Part shown: positions 55,436 through 64,000 of the stretch, one piece after another
Layout: every line of letters starts with the position of its first letter
How positions within the stretch are numbered: the stretch's first letter is position 1
Source of the DNA: Dermacentor variabilis
Lineage: Eukaryota > Arthropoda > Arachnida > Ixodida > Ixodidae
Reading direction: 5' to 3'
Assembly (NCBI RefSeq): GCF_050947875.1
Contig: NC_134570.1
Location: forward strand, 202,505,750-202,569,749
DNA length: 64,000 nucleotides
The notes under the pieces: generated by a model
What the model was told of the DNA's origin: nothing
Database searches by the model: none
The model's input: only the letters and a program-made list of their open reading frames with translations
Program-made: the position numbers and the translations under genes

Positions 55436-57872
55436 GTAATTCATCATCATCATTATCACCCTACACTTATGTCCACTGGCGGACCAAGGCCTCTCCCAGT
55501 GCAGTGATGTGTATTGAGCCCTGTTCTTCACCAATTGCTTCCAACTTACGCTAAATAATTTCCTAATTTCATCACCCCACCTATTTTTCTGCCAACTTTG
55601 ACCGCGCTTCCCTTCCCTTGGCACACATTCTGTAACTCTAAAGGTCCACCGGGTATTCGTCCTCTCATTACGTGGCCTGCACAGCTCCTTTCTGTTCTAT
55701 TAATGTCAATCAGTATATCGGCTATTCCTGCTCCCTCGCTGATCTATACCGCTCTTTTCCTTTCTCTTAACGTTATGCATAAGATTTTTCGTTCCACAGC
55801 TCCTTGCGAGCTGCTTAACTTGTTCTCGAGCTCCTTTATCAGTCTCCAATTTTGTGCCCAATTTGTTAGCACCGCTAAAATGCAGTGATTGTCCACTTTC
55901 CTTTTCATTGCTACTGGTCAGCTCTCAGTCCGGTTCTGGCGATGTCCGCCGTATGCCCTCCAGCCAATTGTTAGTCCAGCAAATTTCTACCTCCTGATCA
56001 GAAACCCCTATGAATAATTGACCTAGGTAAACATTTTCCTTCACTGACTCTAGAGGCCGACTGGCGATGCTGAACTCTTGTACCCCTGCCAGGCTGTTCA
56101 TCATTACCTTCGTGTTCTGCATATTAATATTCAACCCCATCCTTAAACATCCTCTGTTAAGGTCCTCAGTTATTTGTTCCAGTTTGTCCCCAGTGTTGCT
56201 GAGCAGAGAAATGTCACAATCTGCAAACCGAAGGTTGCTGAAATATTCGCCGTTGACCCTCAACTCTAAGCCTTCCCAGGTTAATACCTTGAATACTTCT
56301 AAGCATACAGAGAATAGCATTGGAGAGATTGCATCTCCTTGCCTGACTACTCTCTGTATAGGTATCTTTCTACTTTTCTTGTAGAGAACCGAGGTAGCTG
56401 TGGAATCTATGTAAATATTTCCCAAGATATTCACGTATGCCTCCTGGACTCCTAGATTACGTAATCTTTCTATGAATGCTGCATATCTCTACTAAATCAA
56501 TAACCTTTTCATAACCGATAAAAGACATAGAGAGAGGGTACTCTGCAGATTTCTCGATTATCTGATTCGTGACATGGATGGAATCCAATGCAGAGCAACG
56601 CTTCCTGAAGCTAGCCTGTTCTCATAGTTGACTGAAGCCAAGTGTTGCCCTCATTCTATTGGAAATCATCTTGGAGAAACTTTTGCATATTAATCAAAGA
56701 AAGCTAATGGGCCTGTTGTTTTCATTTCTTTAACGTCTCTCTTTTTTGTGGATAAGTATGCAGTTGGCATTCTTCCAGTTCTTTCGAACACTTGCAGTCG
56801 CGAGAGATTCCATATAAAGGACCACAAGCTTTTCAAGCATATATCCTCCATCTTTGAATAAATCGACGTTTATTCCATCTTCTCCTGCCACCTTACTTCG
56901 GGTTATGTCTTGCAAGGCCTTTCTAACTTCATCGTTAGTTACAGAAAGAACGTCTGTATCCTGTTCATTACTACTTGAACGAAGGTAGCGTGGCTGCTCT
57001 AGGTACTGTACAGGTCAGTGCAGAATTGTTCTGCTGCATTTAGTACACCTTCTAAATGGCTGATGACAACACTCCGCTTATCTTTCAGTGCATACATCCT
57101 GGCTTGTGCTATGCCAAATTTTATTCTCGCTAATTTCATGCCCAGTCCATTTTTTTCTCTTTCACACGTTATCATTTCGAATATTCCTTACTTTCTGCTT
57201 GTTGATCAGTTGTGGCCATTGTGCGAATTCTATCTGATCTCTTGAGTTGGACAATTTTATATTTTGTCGCTTCTTTATAAGGTCGCTGGCTAATTGGGAA
57301 AGCTTACCTGCGGGTTGGCCGGGTGTCTTACCTCCCACTTCAAGTGCTGCTTTTAAAGCCAGCCTAGTTAGTGTTTCATTCACAATCTCTATGTCATCTT
57401 CATCTCTCTATTCTGAAGCTGCATATTTGTTTGCAAGCACCATCCTGAATTGCTATGCTTTTACCCTTAATGCGTCTACGTTGGCCTGCTTCTTCTTGAT
57501 TGATTCTACACTTCCTCGCTTCATATTGAGGCAAATGCTAGACCTCACTAACCTATGGTCACTACGCTTCACCCTACCTAGCACTTCTACGTCCTGCACT
57601 ATGCTGCTATCGGCAGAGAGTATTAAATCTGTTTCATTTCTTATTTCACCTTTAGGGCTTCCTGTTGCTACGCTTCCTGAAGACAGTATTCATTATCCGG
57701 AGCTCATTCCTCTCCGCGAATTCGACTAACATCTTTCCTCTATTTCTGCTAGAAACAATGCCATATTTACCAATTGCTTGTTCACGAGCCTGCTTTTTTC
57801 TCACTTTTGCATTGAAGCCGCCCATGACTACTGTACATTGTGTTTGCACTTTTCTCATTGCTAATTCAATAT
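55436..57872 (-). mobile_element. RTE-type LINE, minus copy, 5'-truncated
   Basis: Read right to left: end of the endonuclease (57652-57870; CTVVMGGFNAKVRKKQ, VEFAERNELRIMNT), linker (57162-57383; SDLIKKRQNIKLSN), RT entry (56730-56915; KVAGEDGINVDLFKDGG, WKNANCILIHKKE), RT core (55925-56434; RVVRQGDAISPMLFSVCLEV, GEYFSNLRFADCDISLLS) and C-terminal region with SWQKNRWGDEIRKL (about 55560-55600), then a (ATG)n tail at 55441-55456. The catalytic FADD is mutated to FADC and many frames are broken. It meets the next RTE head to head at the palindrome 57873-57896. Confidence 0.85.
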
Positions 57873-57896
57873 GGCGGCCTGTTCGGACAGGCCGCC
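57873..57896. repeat. Perfect 10-bp stem palindrome at RTE head-to-head junction
   Basis: GGCGGCCTGT, loop TCGG, then ACAGGCCGCC. Flanks extend the symmetry imperfectly (CAATATGG against CCATTGG). It lies exactly where a minus-strand RTE and a plus-strand RTE meet. Confidence 0.9.
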
Positions 57897-57902
57897 ATTG
57901 GA

Positions 57903-58878
57903 ATCTGAACCTGGCAACGTTTAACGTTGGAACGTTATCTAGTGAGGCGACTCTAGCAGTGTTATTGAAGGAATTAGAGGGTAGTAAATGGGATATAATA
58001 GGACTCAGTGAGGTTAGGAGGACGAAAGAAGCATATACTATGCTCAAAAGCGGGCACGTCCTGTGCTACTGGGGCTTAGAGGAGAGACGAGAACTAGGAG
58101 TCGGATTCCTGATTAATAAGGATATAGCTGGTAACATTCAGGACATCTATAGCATTAACGAGAGAGTGGCAGGTCTTCTGAAACTTAATAACAGGTACAA
58201 AGTGAAGTTCATACAGGTCTACGCCCCTACATCCAGTCATGATGACCAGGAATTCGAAAGCTTCTATGAGGACGTGGAATCGGCGAAGGGTAAGGTCAAA
58301 ACAAAATACACTATACTGATGGGCGACTTCAATGCCAAGGTAGGCAAGAAGCAAGCTGGAGACAAGTGAGTGGGGGAATATGGCACAGGCTCTAGGAATA
58401 GCAGGGGAGAATTATTAGTAGAGTTCGCAGAACAGAATAATATGCGGATAAGGAATACCTTCCGCTAGCGGGATAGCCGAAAGTGGACGTGGAGGAGCCC
58501 GAATGGCGAGACTAGAAATGAAATAGACTTCATACTCTGCGCCAACCCTGGCATCATACAAGATGTGGACGTGCTGGGCAAGGTGCGCTGCAGTGACCAT
58601 AGGATGGTAAGAACTCGAATTAGCCTAGACCTGAGGAGGGAACGGAAGAAACTGGTACATAAGAAGCCGATCAATGAGTTAGTGGTAAGAGGGAAAATAG
58701 AGGAATTCCAGAACAAGCTACAGAACAGGTATTCGGCTTTAACTCAGGAAGAGGGCCTTAGTGTTGAAGCAATGAACCACAATCTTGTGGGCATCATTAA
58801 GGAGTGTGCAGTAGAAGTCGGTGGTAACTCCGTTAGACAGGATACCAGTAAGCTATCGCAGGAGATGAAAGACCTGAT
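57903..58878 (+). pseudogene. RTE endonuclease and linker
   Basis: Two frames: 57665-58369 and 58565-58878 (the latter part of a frame that runs on to 59092 through the nested insert). Endonuclease motifs FNVGTLSS, GLSEVRR, INKDIAGNIQ, QVYAPTSS, MGDFNAKVGKK, then WTWRSPNGETRNEIDFILCA and SDHRMV in order. A TGA interrupts at 58367 after KQAGDK, and a TAG falls near 58466. Otherwise close to the family consensus, so relatively young. Confidence 0.85.
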
Positions 58879-59451
58879 AGTGCCTGCGGATCCGGATCAT
58901 GAGACTGAAATAATCAGAAGAATAAGAATGGGCTGGGGTGCGTTTGGCAGGCATTCTCAGACCATGAACAGCAGATTGCCGTTATCCCTCAAGAGAAAAG
59001 TTTATAACAGCTGTGTCTTACCAGTACTCACGTACGGGGCAGAAACCTGGAGGCTTACGAAAAGGTTTCTACTTAAATTGAGGACGACGTAACGAGATAT
59101 GGAAAGAATAATGATAGGTGTAACGTTAAGGGATAAGAAAAGAGCTGATTGGGTGAGGGAACAAACGCGAGTTAATGATATCTTAGTTGAAATCAAGAAA
59201 AAGAAATGGGGGGGGGCATGGGCAGGACACGCAATGAGGAGGAAAGATAACCGATGGTCATTAAGAGTTACGGAATGGATTTCAAGGGAAGGGAAGCGTA
59301 GCAGAGGGCGGCAGAAAGCTAGGTTGGTGGATGAGATTAAGAATTTTGCAGGGACAACATGGCCACAATTAGTACATGACCGGGGTAGTTGGAGAAGCAT
59401 GGGGGAGGCCTTTGCCCTGCAGTTGGCGTAACCAGGCTGATGATGATGATA
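58879..59451 (+). mobile_element. 5'-truncated RTE inserted in RTE, 14-bp target duplication
   Basis: The insert begins ADPDHETEIIRRIRMGWGAF (post-RT region), then SLKRKVYNSCVLPVLTYGAE, TWRLTKRFLLKL, a stop, GVTLRDKKRADWVREQTRVN, AGHAMRRKDNRWSLRVTEWI and AGTTWPQLVHDRGSW, ends at a stop near 59431 and a (GAT)n tail (59437-59451). The 14-mer ATGAAAGACCTGAT occurs immediately before it (58865-58878) and immediately after it (59452-59465), and the host protein reads DLI on both sides. This is a textbook target-site duplication. Confidence 0.92.
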
Positions 59452-60193
59452 ATGAAAGACCTGATCAAGAAACGCCAATGTATGAAAGCCTCTAACCCTA
59501 CAGCTAGAATAGAACTGGCAGAACTTTCGAAGGTAATCAAAAATCGTAAGACAGCTGACATAAGGAACGATCATATGGATAGAATTCAACGTGCTCTCAG
59601 GAACGGGGGAAGCCTAAAAGCAGTGAAGAAGAAGCTAGGAATAGACAAGAATCAGATGTATGCGTTAACAGACAAAGCCGGCAACATCATTACTCATATG
59701 GATGAGATAGTTCAAGTGATTGAGCAGTTCTATAGAGATTTATAAAGGAACAGTGGCACCCGCGAAGATACTGTGAGAGATAATAGTCTAGAGGAATTTA
59801 AAATCCCACAAGTGACGCCGCTAAAAGTAAAGAACGCCTTGGGAGCTACGCAAAGGGGGAAGGCAGCTGGGGAGGATCAGGTAACAGCAGATTTGTTGAA
59901 GGATGGTGGGCAGAATGTTCTAGAAAAACTGGTCACCCTGTATACACAATGCCTCATGACCTCTAGCGTACCGGAATCTCGGGAGAACGCTAACATAATC
60001 CTAATCCATAAGAAAGGGGACGCCAAAGACTTGAAAAATTGTAGACCGATCAGCTTACTGTCAGTTGCCTACAAACTATTTACTAAGGTAATCGCAAATA
60101 GAATCAGGAACACCTTAGACTTCTGTCAAGCAAAGGACCAGGCAGGATTCCGTAAAGGGTACTCAACAATACACCATATTCGTACTATCAATC
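59452..60193 (+). pseudogene. RTE linker and RT N-terminal part
   Basis: Frame 59389-59745 covers the linker (DLIKKRQCMKASNPTARIEL, GSLKAVKKKLGIDKNQMYAL) and 59773-60201 the RT start (SVPESRENANIILIHKKGDA, CRPISLLSVAYKLFTKVIAN, AKDQAGFRKGYSTIHHIRTI). One stop separates the two at 59743. The catalytic FADD region is absent because RTE-type sequence from another copy begins at about 60197. Confidence 0.85.
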
Positions 60194-60196
60194 TGC

Positions 60197-60220
60197 CTTA
60201 AGAGACAAAGCCGGCAATAT
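60197..60220 (+). mobile_element. Start of a third RTE copy, cut by Gypsy element 3
   Basis: GAGACAAAGCCGGCAATAT corresponds to the GACAAAGCCGGCAAC segment of RTE (59679), upstream of the RT. It continues after the Gypsy element at 62327 as TACTTATATGGATAATATAG, so it is the left end of the RTE at 62327-63985, which is 5'-truncated at this point. Confidence 0.75.
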
Positions 60221-60380
60221 TGTTACGTAGGAAGACACCGACGAAAAGCTATTTACAAGTATATTTACAAGGCGATACGCCGCAGTTGACCAAGAGGCAA
60301 CAGCCCGCGCTAGCTTCCAATCGTCGTCTTCGTCTTCTTCCTGCTCGGCTCTTCGTCATTGGAAATACTACCCCGTAGCA
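60221..60380 (-). repeat. Gypsy element 3 3' LTR, 160 bp
   Basis: Plus strand TGTTACGTAGGAAG ... CCCCGTAGCA; on the element strand it begins TGCTACGGGG and ends CTACGTAACA. The short inverted ends TGCTACG/CGTAACA frame it. Next to it internally lies CTACCCCCGG, the polypurine tract on the element strand. Shares its ends with the 148-bp LTR at 27301-27448. Confidence 0.8.
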
Positions 60381-60415
60381 CTACCCCCGGCGGCAAAAGC
60401 GCCGTCCCGGAGCGA

Positions 60416-61687
60416 CTAAAGGCCGGACGCTGAAGCAGTGTAGTAGCTCTTGAGCCTACTGACGTGCACGACATCACTAGACGCCAGAATAGATGACGAG
60501 GTAGAGCTCACAGCAGCAATTTCGTACGTCACAGGCGTCACCTGGCGCAGGACGCGGTAGGGCCCTGTGTATCGCGAAAGGAGCTTTTCGGAAAGTCCGA
60601 CGTGACGAGAGGGCGACCACGGGAGCACGAGCGCACCAGGTGACAACTGTACGTCACGGTGGCGGGCGTTGTACTGACGTTGCTGCGTGGTTTGCGAGTC
60701 CGTCAGTCGAGCACGGGCAAGCTGGCGTGCATGGTCGGCGAGGGCGATGGCGTCGCGCGCATACTCGGTTGTTGAGGTCGCAGCAGGAGGAAGTACCGTG
60801 TCAAGGGGCAAGGTCGGTTCGCGACCGTAGAGTAGATAAAATGGAGAAAATCTGGCGGTGTCGTGCCGGGAAGAATTGTAAGCAAAGGTGACGTAAGGAA
60901 GGGCAACGTCCCAGTCGTGGTGGTCCTTCGAAACGTACTTGGACACCATGTCGGTAAGAGTACGGTTTAACCGCTCTGTCAGGCCATTGGTTAGAGGATG
61001 ATATGAGGTAGTCCGCTTGTGTTGAATAGAGCAGGAACGCACAATGTCGGCGATAACTTTCGAGAGGAAGTTACGACCACGGTCAGTAAGCAGCTGTCGC
61101 GGGGCGCCATGCACTAAGATAATTCCACGCAAGAGAAAGTCCGCGACGTCAGTGGCGCAACTGGTAGGTAGAGCCCGCGTGATAGCGTATCGGGTGGCGT
61201 AATCAGTTGCGACGGCTACCCACTTGTTACCAGAGGATGACGTGGGAAAGGGACCAAGGAGGTCTAATCCAACACGAAAAAACGGTTCCACAGGGACGGT
61301 GATTGGCTGCATATGACCGGAAGGTAGCACCTGAGGCGTTTTCCGACGCTGGCAGGGATCACAGGCAGCAACATAGCGCCGGAAGGAGCGAGCGAGACCA
61401 GGCCAATAGAAGCGCCGGCGGACGCGGTCGTACGTGCGGGTTACCCCAAGATGTCCTGCAGTTGGTGCGTCATGCATCTCAAAGAGCACAGTCTGTCGTA
61501 GATGTTTTGGCACGACAAGAAGAAGATCAGGGCCATCAGGGAGGAAGTTCCTTCGGTACAGAATGCCGCCCTGGAGGACATATCGGCGAACGGATGCGTC
61601 GGTAGGTGTAGAGCGCAGACACTCGATGAGTGCTCGCAGCGATAGGTCTCGGTACTGCTCATCGGCGATGTTAGCGAAGGCAGACAC
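60416..61687 (-). CDS. Gypsy integrase (C-terminal part of pol)
   Basis: A 423-codon frame without stops. Zinc domain H72-x6-H79 ... C109-x2-C112 (HDAPTAGH, CDPCQRR); catalytic core D142 (VGLDLLGPF), D202 (LLTDRGRNF) and E238 (NGLTERLNRTL), with the D-x35-E spacing of retroviral-type integrases. The C-terminal GPY motif occurs in SRYTGPYRVLRQV; no chromodomain is seen. The frame ends SYYTASASGL and stop 35 bases before the 3' LTR. Upstream it is preceded by a frame break near 61690-61775 separating it from RNase H. Integrase inserts the cDNA into host chromosomes. This is the best-preserved element gene in the window, though the element lacks its 5' half. Confidence 0.9.
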   Translation of the reverse strand: MSAFANIADEQYRDLSLRALIECLRSTPTDASVRRYVLQGGILYRRNFLPDGPDLLLVVPKHLRQTVLFEMHDAPTAGHLGVTRTYDRVRRRFYWPGLARSFRRYVAACDPCQRRKTPQVLPSGHMQPITVPVEPFFRVGLDLLGPFPTSSSGNKWVAVATDYATRYAITRALPTSCATDVADFLLRGIILVHGAPRQLLTDRGRNFLSKVIADIVRSCSIQHKRTTSYHPLTNGLTERLNRTLTDMVSKYVSKDHHDWDVALPYVTFAYNSSRHDTARFSPFYLLYGREPTLPLDTVLPPAATSTTEYARDAIALADHARQLARARLTDSQTTQQRQYNARHRDVQLSPGALVLPWSPSRHVGLSEKLLSRYTGPYRVLRQVTPVTYEIAAVSSTSSSILASSDVVHVSRLKSYYTASASGL

Positions 61688-61774
61688 AGAGAAAATGCCG
61701 TCGGCGGTACTACTGTCGGCGTCGTCAGGCTCGTCTACTGGGTAGCGAGACGGGCAGTCAGCGTCCTTGTGTAG

Positions 61775-62320
61775 TCAGCCAGATTTGCAGGTGACAGAGA
61801 ACGAATATTCTTGGAGGCGTAAGGCCCAGCGACCAAGTCTTCCTGAAGGGTCTTTCAATGAGCATAACCAACAAAGCGCGTGATGGTCTGTGATAACGGA
61901 AAAGTGTCGGCCATATAAGTATGGGCGGAACTTCGCAACCGCCCAAACTAGGGCCAGACACTCACGCTCAGTGATGGAATAGTTGCGCTCCGCGGGCGAG
62001 AGGAGCCTGCTCGCGTAACCGATAACCCCGTCGTGGCCACGCTGGCGTTGGGCCAGTACTGCGCCAATTCCGTGACCGCTGGCATCAGTACGGACTTCGG
62101 TAGGCGCAGAGGGATCGAAATGGGCCAGAACGGGAGGCGTTGTGAGAAGATCGATGAGAAGCGAGAATGCAGAGGCCTCGTTGTCGCCCCACTGGAAAGG
62201 GGCGTCTTTCTTCAAAAGCTCGGTTAGTGGTCGTGCTATGGCCGCGAAATTCTTGACGAAACGGCGGAAGTACGAGCAAAGGCCGATGAAGCTGCGCACA
62301 TCCTTGACACACTTCGGAAC
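61775..62320 (-). pseudogene. Gypsy RNase H
   Basis: 174-codon frame 61775-62299 plus the upstream KCVKDV. Begins with the RT-RNase H connection ([35 protein letters not shown]) and then [14 protein letters not shown] (Asp), [18 protein letters not shown] (Glu) and [12 protein letters not shown] (Asp). RNase H residues are intact. The RT itself is missing at the right edge, where RTE sequence begins. Confidence 0.85.
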
Positions 62321-63132
62321 TTCCTTATATTACTTATATGGATAATATAGTTCAAGTGGCTGAGGAGTTCTATAGAGATTCATACAGTACCAGTGGCACC
62401 CACGATTATAATGGCAGAGATTGGAGTCTAGAGGAATTCGACATCCCACAGGTAATGCCGGAAGAAGTAAAGAAAGCCTTGGGAGCTATGCAAAGGGGAA
62501 GGCAGCTGGGGAGGATCAGGTAACAGCAGATTTGTTGAAGGATGGTGGGCAGATTGTTCTAGCGAAACTGGCCACCCTGTATACGCAGTGCCTCATGACT
62601 TCGAGCGTACCGGAATCTTGGAAAAACGCTAACAAAGCCTAATCCATAAGAAAGTGGACTCCAAAGACTTGAAAAATTATAGACCAATAAGCTTACTGTC
62701 CGTTGCCTACAAAGTATTTAGTAAGGTAATTTCAGATAGAATCAGGAACACTTTAGACTTCCGTCAATCAAAGGACCAGGCAGGATTCCTTAAAATCTAC
62801 TCAACAATAGACCATATTCACACTACCAATCAGGTAATAGAAAAATTTGCGGAATATAACCAACCTTTATATATAGCTTTCATTGATTACAGAAAGCGTT
62901 TGATTCAGTCGAAACCTCAGCAGTCATGGAGGCATTGCGGAATCAGGATGTAGACGAGCCGTATGAAAAAATACTGAAAGATATCTAAAGCGGCTCCACG
63001 GCCACCCTATTCCTCTATAAAGAAAGCAACAAAATAAAAAAAAAGAGATGCGTCAGGCAGGGAGATACGATCTCTCCAATGCTATTTACAGCGGGCTTAC
63101 AGGAGGTATTCAGAGACCTAGATTGAGGAGAA

Positions 63133-63381
63133 TTGGAGATAAGAGTTAATGGAGAATACCTTAGTAACTTGCGATTCGCTGATGATATTGCCTTGCTTAG
63201 TAACTCACGGGACCAACTGCAATGCATGCTTACTGACCTGGAGAGGCGAAGCCGAAGGGTGGGTCTAAAAATTAATCTGCAGAAAACTAAAGTAATGTTT
63301 AGCAGTCTCGGAAGAGAACAGGATTTTACGATAGGTAGTGAGGCACTAGAAGTGGTAACGGAATACATCTACTTAGGATAG
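63133..63381 (+). pseudogene. RTE RT catalytic segment
   Basis: 82 codons with RFADDIALLSN, the two catalytic aspartates of the RT palm, then LQCMLTDLERRSRRVGLKIN and KTKVMFSSLGRE. Stops at YLG where the family continues into VVTADPDHE; the continuation follows after a stop codon in the adjoining 63385-63585 frame. Confidence 0.85.
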
Positions 63382-63581
63382 GTAGTGACCGCGGATCCGG
63401 ATCATGAGACTGAAATAATCAGAAGAATAAGAATTGGCTGGGGTGCGTTTGGCAGGCATTCTCAGATCATGAACAGCAGGTTGACATTATTCTCAAAAGA
63501 AAATTTTAAAATATCTGTGTCTTACCAGAACTCACGTACGGGGCAGAAACCTGGAGGCTCACGAAAAGGGTTCTGCTTAAA

Positions 63582-63929
63582 TTGAGGACGACGCAACGAG
63601 CTATGGAAAGAAGAATGATCGGTGTAACGGTAAGGGATAAGAAAAGAGCAGATTCGGTGAGGGAACAAACACGAGTAATTGACATCATTGTGGAAATCAA
63701 GAAAGAGAAATGGACATGGGCAGGACATTTAATGAAGAGGGAAGATAACCGATGGTCATTAAGGGTTACGGACTGGATTCCAAGAGAACGGAAACGTAGC
63801 AGGGGGCGGCATAAAGTTAGGCGGGCGGTTGAGATTAAGAAGTTTGCAGGGACGACATGGCCACAATTATCACATGACAGGGGTTGTTGGAGAAGTTTGG
63901 GAGAAGCCTTTGCCCTGCAGTGGGCGTAA
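63582..63929 (+). pseudogene. RTE ORF C-terminal region
   Basis: 115 codons, beginning in RTTQRAMERRMIGVTVRDK, then WTWAGHLMKREDNRWSLRVT, PRERKRSRGRHKVRRAVEIK and AGTTWPQLSHDRGCWRSLGE, ending FALQWA-stop. Nearly identical in layout to the nested copy at 59099-59431. The role of this RTE tail is not well defined; it is conserved in the family. Confidence 0.85.
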
Positions 63930-63933
63930 CCAG

Positions 63934-63982
63934 GATGATGATGATGATGATGATGCTGATGATGATGATGGTGATGATGATG
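63934..63982. repeat. (GAT)n LINE tail
   Basis: GATGATGAT with two interruptions directly after the RTE 3' end. Microsatellite tails of this kind are also seen at 55441-55456 and 59437-59451 for the other RTE copies. Confidence 0.9.
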
Positions 63983-64000
63983 AATTCAACATTTTCATGA

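Larger units (their letters stand above)
57880..60196 (+). mobile_element. RTE-type LINE, plus copy (host of a nested RTE)
   Basis: Endonuclease from LNLATFNVGTLSS (about 57903) through IIGLSEVRRTKEA, ELGVGFLINKD, VYAPTSSHDD, MGDFNAKVGKKQ and, after a stop, NEIDFILCANPG and VRCSDHRMVRTRI; linker to QEMKDLI at 58878; then a 573-bp nested RTE (58879-59451); then the same protein resumes KDLIKKRQCMKASN (59455), MDEIVQVIEQFYRDL, RGKAAGEDQVTADLLKDGGQ, ANIILIHKKGDAKDLKNCRP, ISLLSVAYKLFTKVIANRIR and QAGFRKGYSTIHHIRTIN at 60193. RT stops there because a third RTE copy follows. Endonuclease residues Glu, Asp, Asn and His are all present. Confidence 0.88.
60221..62326 (-). mobile_element. Gypsy element 3, 3' half with LTR
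   Basis: Read right to left: the segment [19 protein letters not shown] (62255-62320), RNase H (61775-62299), integrase (60416-61687), a purine-rich tract next to GGGGGTAG, and a 160-bp 3' LTR (60221-60380). The 5' LTR, gag, protease and RT are missing: the copy starts abruptly at about 62326. The flanking RTE sequence is continuous across the element except for a repeated ATAT (left AATAT, right TATAT). Confidence 0.85.
62327..63985 (+). mobile_element. RTE-type LINE, third copy
   Basis: Continuation of 60197-60220. Motifs in order: VQVAEEFYRDS, RGKAAGEDQVTADLLKDGGQ (62488), SSVPESWKNANK, DSKDLKNYRPISLLSVAYKV (62654), IAFIDYRK (frameshift in the KAFDS motif, about 62890-62900), QGDTISPMLFTA (about 63058), GEYLSNLRFADDIALLSNSR (63151), QKTKVMFSS, then ADPDHETEIIRRI (63391), LTYGAETWRLT-type text, GVTVRDKKRADSVREQTRV and GHLMKREDNRWSLRV, ending at 63929 and a (GAT)n tail. 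FADD is intact. Four or five frame breaks. The 3' flank is only ~18 bases before the window end, so the target duplication cannot be checked. Confidence 0.88.

Noticed and set aside
55436..60196. Single twin-primed LINE with 5' inversion
   Set aside because: Both inverted parts have their own C-terminal region and microsatellite tail, so they are two separate copies.
1..64000. CRISPR arrays, operons, rRNA or intact tRNA genes
   Set aside because: None seen; repeats are simple, dispersed or transposon-derived, and the genome is eukaryotic.

Overview
The window is repeat-rich eukaryotic (arthropod-like) DNA. It is best explained as part of a hard-tick genome: it carries spliced exons of an animal-type fatty acid synthase, dense and nested non-LTR retrotransposons of RTE, CR1/L2-like and I-like types, Gypsy and BEL/Pao LTR elements, tRNA-derived SINE-like fragments and MITE-like elements. 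The tick assignment is inference; no species-diagnostic locus is present. There are no bacterial operons, CRISPR arrays, rRNA genes or intact tRNA genes.

Layout. 1-5.5 kb: a Gypsy RNase H scrap, an approximately 840-bp foldback repeat and a much larger degenerate inverted repeat (arms of about 1 kb, spacer about 2 kb). 5.56-9.08 kb: a CR1/L2-like LINE on the minus strand. 9.8-17 kb: tRNA-SINE-like fragments, a 0.9-kb degenerate CGTCAT-type repeat and otherwise unassigned DNA. 17.1-24.1 kb: decayed I-like LINEs on the minus strand. 24.7-31.7 kb: two Gypsy elements on the minus strand, the second internally deleted and split by a 1-kb MITE-like element, ending in a head-to-head inverted LTR/leader pair. 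32.2-40.7 kb: a BEL/Pao element on the plus strand, split by a nearly full-length CR1/L2-like LINE on the minus strand whose ORF1 begins with a canonical 2A-like ribosome-skipping motif. 41.6-42.6 kb: RNase H end of an I-like LINE. 44.0-50.95 kb: three consecutive exons (phase 1 junctions) encoding the first ~221 residues of a fatty acid synthase ketoacyl synthase domain, including the catalytic Cys, on the plus strand; intron 2 holds a second copy of the 1-kb MITE and a LINE fragment. 53.8-64 kb: a nested nest of LINEs, with two RTE copies head to head, a 5'-truncated RTE inserted in another RTE with a 14-bp target duplication, and a third RTE interrupted by a 5'-truncated Gypsy element.

How it works together: the only host gene recognised is the fatty acid synthase-like gene, which appears to continue beyond the right edge. 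All other coding similarity belongs to mobile elements, nearly all broken by frameshifts, stops, truncations or later insertions. The insertion order can be read in several places (MITE in Gypsy; LINE in BEL/Pao; RTE in RTE; Gypsy in RTE). Assignments rest on motif recognition by eye; no database search was possible, and the ends of degenerate elements are approximate.
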